This document shows, in pieces, positions 63,454-64,000 of a DNA stretch of 64,000 nucleotides. Source of the DNA: Sva-07 sp963752815. Lineage in GTDB: Bacteria; Actinomycetota; Acidimicrobiia; Acidimicrobiales; Ilumatobacteraceae. The notes beneath the pieces were generated by a model that worked only from the letters and a program-made list of their open reading frames with translations, had not been told where the DNA came from and ran no database searches. Every line of letters begins with the position of its first letter. Position 1 is the stretch's first letter. The position numbers and the translations under genes are program-made. The stretch lies in assembly GCA_963752815.1 (NCBI GenBank), contig CAVVZI010000015.1, forward strand, positions 1,682,216-1,746,215, read 5' to 3'.

Positions 63454-64000
63454 TTCACCCTGGCGCTGGTCAAGATCGACTTGTACTGTCACCAGTCCCG
63501 TACTCCAGACGAAACGAGGACAGTATGAAAGACCGACCACGAAATGTTCGACGCAGCCGTTGGGCCGCGATCGGAGCGGCGATAGCGGTATCGCTTGGAG
63601 GTGGTGGCGTGTTCATCGCCGGCGCCGCGGGCCCGAGTGCGCCGTCATCAGTGGTCACGATCGATCCCGTTCGGGTGTTGGACACACGTGACCCGGTGAA
63701 TGTCGGGTTGCCGGGGCCGTTCGTGTCGCCGGTGTCGCAGAAGTTGAGGGTCACTGGTTCGGTGGCGACGACGGCTGGACCGACGACGGCTGTGCCCGAC
63801 GGGGCTACCGGCGTGTTGTTGAACGTGACGGCAGTCGGAGCAACGGCGGAGGGGTTCATCTCGATTCGTCCCGGTGATGCGACCGGTGCGCCCAAGACAT
63901 CGAACTTGAACTTTTCGGTGAATGAGACGTCGCCGAACTCCGTCCAGGTAGCTCTGCCGACCACGGGTGCCAACGCTGGGCAGATCGACATCACCTACGA
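63454..64000 (+). repeat. Direct repeat, copy 2 (runs off the window)
   Basis: Starts TTCACCCTGGCGCTGGTCAA and matches 60095-60642 with an offset of 3359, dropping to 3358 at the end because copy 1 holds one extra base. The right border is beyond the window. Confidence 0.85.
63525..64000 (+). CDS. DTR...GYF-module secreted protein, second copy (partial, intact frame)
   Basis: At least 158 residues, open to the window edge. Same basic start and anchor as the 60166 protein, then VVTIDPVRVLDTRDPVNVG. Unlike copy 1, the frame is uninterrupted through SVATTAGPTTAVPDGATGVLLN. Most differences between the copies are third-position or conservative changes, which suggests that both have been under selection since the duplication. 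A collagen-like segment and C-terminal domain are expected beyond the window. Confidence 0.78.
   Translation, partial: MKDRPRNVRRSRWAAIGAAIAVSLGGGGVFIAGAAGPSAPSSVVTIDPVRVLDTRDPVNVGLPGPFVSPVSQKLRVTGSVATTAGPTTAVPDGATGVLLNVTAVGATAEGFISIRPGDATGAPKTSNLNFSVNETSPNSVQVALPTTGANAGQIDITY

Noticed and set aside
1..64000. tRNA, rRNA, CRISPR arrays, insertion sequences, prophage genes
   Set aside because: No cloverleaf with CCA-type arms, no regularly spaced repeats and no transposase or integrase motifs were seen on either strand; small structured RNAs could still be missed by eye.

Overview
This is high-GC actinobacterial DNA. The best inference is an uncultured or marine Acidimicrobiia close to Ilumatobacter. 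The evidence is gene content: two mycothiol-dependent (maleylpyruvate isomerase type) proteins, a PASTA-domain Ser/Thr kinase homologue, a divergent IclR regulator at leuCD, and an iscS-mnmA-(membrane protein)-(MetE-like)-ligA block that resembles the order known from Mycobacterium. Starts are often GTG, and 4-base GTGA/ATGA stop-start overlaps are common.

Layout. 1-9.3 kb: 3' end of hrpA, an M20 hydrolase, a leftward cluster (msrB, an isocitrate-lyase-like protein, an MBL-fold hydrolase, an AhpD-like protein, an enoyl-CoA hydratase), a membrane-anchored propeller-like protein and surE. 9.4-15.8 kb: EamA and two CDF transporters, nfuA, and an iron block (bfd, bfr) with palindromic operator-like sites. 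15.8-21.1 kb: a transsulfuration-type PLP enzyme, enoyl-CoA hydratase and a taurine/sulfonate-type ABC importer. 21-32 kb: GNAT, dxs, SDR, methyltransferase, then iscS-mnmA and ligA. 32-45 kb: a PASTA pseudokinase, SDR, SCP2-like protein, menC-like enzyme with its GNAT partner, serA, ycnI-like, pyrF, ferredoxin and leuA. 45-56 kb: DEAD-box helicase, phosphotransferase, a second M20 enzyme, an ABC-2 exporter, leuCD and its IclR regulator. 56-64 kb: an accessory region of secreted and surface proteins with repeats, a decayed gene copy and a recent duplication.

Leucine biosynthesis is split here. leuA lies behind a leader peptide with four consecutive Leu codons and an intrinsic terminator. leuCD lies behind a perfect 9-bp inverted repeat shared with a divergent iclR-type gene.

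Two window-wide properties matter most. First, about ten compact hairpin elements (about 40-55 bp, arms up to 26 bp) fall into families and sit in convergent, divergent and tandem gaps, and once in frame inside mnmA. A separate non-hairpin repeat of about 75-80 bp follows three stop codons. Second, nearly twenty genes, including essential ones (dxs, leuA, mnmA), carry apparent single-base frameshifts, which points to consensus sequencing errors rather than gene death. Frameshifted genes are given here as one feature from first start to final stop, with the approximate shift points.
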